A stretch of 7,481 nt of DNA from Clostridiaceae bacterium (GTDB taxonomy: Bacteria > Bacillota > Clostridia > Acetivibrionales > DTU013): contig JAAZKL010000349.1 of NCBI GenBank assembly GCA_012799845.1, positions 1-7,481 on the forward strand. The letters run 5' to 3'. The position numbers and the translations under genes were made by a program. Every line of letters starts with the position of its first letter. Position 1 is the first letter of the stretch. Below, one piece after another: positions 5,868-7,481 of the stretch. Under the pieces are notes generated by a model. That model ran no database searches and was not told the origin of the DNA. It saw only the letters and a program-made list of their open reading frames with translations.

Positions 5868-6683
5868 ATGAAGATGGGAAACTTAATAATTATAGGAGGA
5901 GCCGAGGATAAGACCGGAGAGTGTCTTATTCTGAAGTCATTTGTCAATCTTTCCGGAGCGTCAGAAGCAAACATCGTAATAATCACTACTGCCACGGAAA
6001 AGAGCGTTGAGTCGGGAGGACAGTACAAATCGCTTTTCACCGGGCTCGGGGCAGGCAAAGTGAGTTTCCTGGACATCAACACCAGGGATGACGCCGAATC
6101 GGAGCAGAACGCGAGGCTCATAGCGGAAGCTACCGGCATATTCTTCACCGGGGGCGACCAGCTTCGGATAACCAGCATACTGGGAGGCACAAAGGTATAT
6201 GAGGTGCTGCACCATGCTTACAAATCGGGCGCCGTCGTAGCCGGAACCAGCGCCGGTGCGTCAGCCATGAGCAGGACGATGATCGTGGACGGAAACGACA
6301 ATGATCCTGCGAGGAAATGCACTCTCAAGATGGCGCCGGGACTGGGTCTGCTGGACATGGCGCTCATCGACCAGCATTTTCATCAGAGAGGCAGGATCGG
6401 CAGGCTCCTCTGCGGAGTTGCGGAAAACCCGTCGATCCTGGGGATAGGCATCGATGAGGATACGGCAGTCAGGGTGTTTCCCGACGACCATTTCGAAGTG
6501 ATAGGAAGCAATTCTGTAACCGTGGTGGACGGAAGGGACATCAAAAGCTCGAATGTATCAGAACTGATGCCCGATGAAAACCTTGCCATTACCAATGTAG
6601 TCCTGCATGTGCTGCCCGCGGGATACGGGTATGACATGGCAAACAGAAAGGTGATCAGAGTGGAGGAAAAACAGTGGAAATAA
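5868..6683 (+). CDS. cphB: Cyanophycinase (peptidase family S51)
   Basis: This intracellular serine exopeptidase degrades cyanophycin to beta-Asp-Arg dipeptides. The protein is 271 residues from the ATG at 5868, the usual length. It shows the full family pattern: LIIIGGAEDK at the N-terminus, IFFTGGDQLRI, nucleophile elbow AGTSAGAS (Ser128), IDQHFHQRGRIGRLL (His170) and GIGIDEDTA (Glu197), which correspond to the catalytic Ser-His-Glu of the Synechocystis enzyme. A GTG at 5859 is in frame, but GGGAGA (5851-5856) would be only about 2-3 bases from it, whereas it is 11 from the ATG at 5868, so I prefer the ATG. No secretion signal is present, consistent with use of an internal store rather than external polymer. 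The 3' end overlaps cphA by 10 bases, which suggests coupled translation of degrading and synthesising enzymes. Confidence 0.95.
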   Translation: MKMGNLIIIGGAEDKTGECLILKSFVNLSGASEANIVIITTATEKSVESGGQYKSLFTGLGAGKVSFLDINTRDDAESEQNARLIAEATGIFFTGGDQLRITSILGGTKVYEVLHHAYKSGAVVAGTSAGASAMSRTMIVDGNDNDPARKCTLKMAPGLGLLDMALIDQHFHQRGRIGRLLCGVAENPSILGIGIDEDTAVRVFPDDHFEVIGSNSVTVVDGRDIKSSNVSELMPDENLAITNVVLHVLPAGYGYDMANRKVIRVEEKQWK

Positions 6684-7481
6684 TAAAAATAGAGCCGTTC
6701 AAAGGCAGGAACATATACAGCCACAGACCTGTGATCAGGGCTGCGGCTGATCTTGGCGAACTGTACGACACCCCGACCAGGCAGATAAGAGATTTCAACG
6801 AACGGCTGCTGCAAATGTTGCCCGGCCTTGCGAAGCATGTCTGTTCCCTCGGCTATGAGGGAGGTTTTGCCGAAAGGCTGGCGGAGGGGACGTACCTTGC
6901 ACATGTGGCCGAGCATATGGTGCTTGAACTCCAGGGCATCCTTGGCTTCGACGTGCACTATGGAAAGACCAGGGCCGCGGATGCGCCGTCGATATATCAT
7001 ATCATTTTCGAATACAAAAATGAAAAAGCGGCCACGGAGTGCCTGCTGGCCGTATCAGACATGATAAACATGCTTATTGCAGGCAAACTGCCGGACATCG
7101 AAAAAATAAAGGAGCACCTGGCAAAGGTCGCAGCCGAATCCGGCATGGGGCCCAGCACGGAGGCATTATTCGAGGAGGCGCGCAGGAGGGATATACCTGT
7201 GGTGTGCCTGGAACATTCAAGTGTCCTGCGCCTGGGGACAGGCAAATACACAAGGTACCTGGAGGCTTCGCTGACGGACAGTTGCAGTTGTGTGGCGGTG
7301 GACATGGCAGGCAACAAACACCTTACGAAGATTAAGCTTTCCGAAGCGGGGATACCCGTGCCCCGGGGCGATGTGGCCTACACGTTCAGGTCTGCTTCAG
7401 CCATAGCGTCAGCCATTGGATGGCCCGTGGCGGTCAAGCCTTTCGACGCAAACCAGGGGAAAGGCGTATTCACAAACATAA
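6674..7481 (+). CDS. cphA: Cyanophycin synthetase, N-terminal part (3' end outside window)
   Basis: This ligase adds Asp and then Arg to cyanophycin using ATP. The window holds 269 of roughly 870-900 residues. The start is GTG at 6674, overlapping cphB by 10 bases. GGAGG (6662-6666) lies 7 bases upstream, and the resulting N-terminus VEIIKIEPFKGRN matches the family start. The N domain (about 1-160) is clear: GYEGGFAERLAEGTYLAHV, AEHMVLELQ, GKTRAADAPSIYHIIFEY and GPSTEALFEEA. It keeps the HxxEH...E pattern (H77, E80, H81, E85), matching the metallopeptidase-like site reported to generate primers in some synthetases. The ATP-grasp domain that adds Asp then begins (HLTKIKLSEAGIPVPRG) and is cut in its glycine-rich loop (VAVKPFDANQGKG, 253-264). 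The C-terminal Mur-ligase-like domain that adds Arg is beyond the window, so CphA1 versus CphA2 type cannot be finally settled, though the N domain looks like CphA1. Confidence 0.95.
   Translation, partial: MEIIKIEPFKGRNIYSHRPVIRAAADLGELYDTPTRQIRDFNERLLQMLPGLAKHVCSLGYEGGFAERLAEGTYLAHVAEHMVLELQGILGFDVHYGKTRAADAPSIYHIIFEYKNEKAATECLLAVSDMINMLIAGKLPDIEKIKEHLAKVAAESGMGPSTEALFEEARRRDIPVVCLEHSSVLRLGTGKYTRYLEASLTDSCSCVAVDMAGNKHLTKIKLSEAGIPVPRGDVAYTFRSASAIASAIGWPVAVKPFDANQGKGVFTNI

Noticed and set aside
6383..7000. 205-codon open frame on the minus strand
   Set aside because: It is antisense to the cphB/cphA junction, both of which are firmly identified.
7039..7335. Plus-strand open frame of 98 codons
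   Set aside because: It is out of frame inside cphA, whose reading frame stays open and conserved through the whole stretch.
1..7481. CRISPR arrays, tRNA/rRNA genes, insertion sequences
   Set aside because: No regularly spaced repeats, cloverleaf-like sequences, transposase motifs or terminal repeats were found on reading both strands.

Overview
The window looks like chromosomal DNA of an anaerobic, Clostridia-like member of the Bacillota. The grounds are strong AGGAGG/GAGGTG ribosome binding sites, a Gram-positive style lipoprotein signal on the solute-binding protein, frequent ATA and AGG codons at roughly 50% GC, and short AT-rich spacers. This is inference from sequence style; no rRNA or other marker gene is present. 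The two ends are open: the first gene lacks its 5' end and the last lacks its 3' end.

Region 1 (1-3300) is the end of an oligopeptide ABC importer locus. It holds the C-terminal part of OppD, a complete OppF overlapping it by 8 bases, then, after a 139-base spacer with two inverted repeats, the lipoprotein OppA. The permease genes are presumably upstream. OppD and the first ~75 codons of OppF are about 65-70% GC with no ATA or AGG codons. From about position 780 the sequence drops to ~50% GC and the codon use matches the rest of the window. This break inside one intact reading frame is either an assembly chimera or a real recombination at the conserved Walker A region.

Region 2 (3300-4290) has two terminator hairpins between convergent genes, then a LexA-family regulator on the minus strand. 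Its winged-helix DNA-binding domain is well preserved, but its S24-type half seems to lack the Ala-Gly cleavage site and both catalytic residues (Ser and Lys). It is therefore unlikely to be an SOS-type self-cleaving LexA. A 257-base AT-rich divergent spacer with several AGTAC motifs and an inverted repeat separates it from the next operon.

Region 3 (4291-7481) is a cyanophycin (multi-L-arginyl-poly-L-aspartate) storage operon: isoaspartyl dipeptidase (iadA), a 91-residue membrane protein of unknown function, cyanophycinase (cphB), and the N-terminal 269 residues of cyanophycin synthetase (cphA). cphB and cphA overlap by 10 bases. The enzymes form a full cycle: CphA polymerises Asp and Arg, CphB cuts the polymer to beta-Asp-Arg dipeptides, and IadA releases free Asp and Arg.

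The main hypothesis is that a non-cleavable LexA-like repressor, divergent from the operon, controls cyanophycin metabolism and possibly the adjacent peptide importer through GTAC-centred operators. Such motifs lie in front of the regulator/iadA, oppA and cphB.
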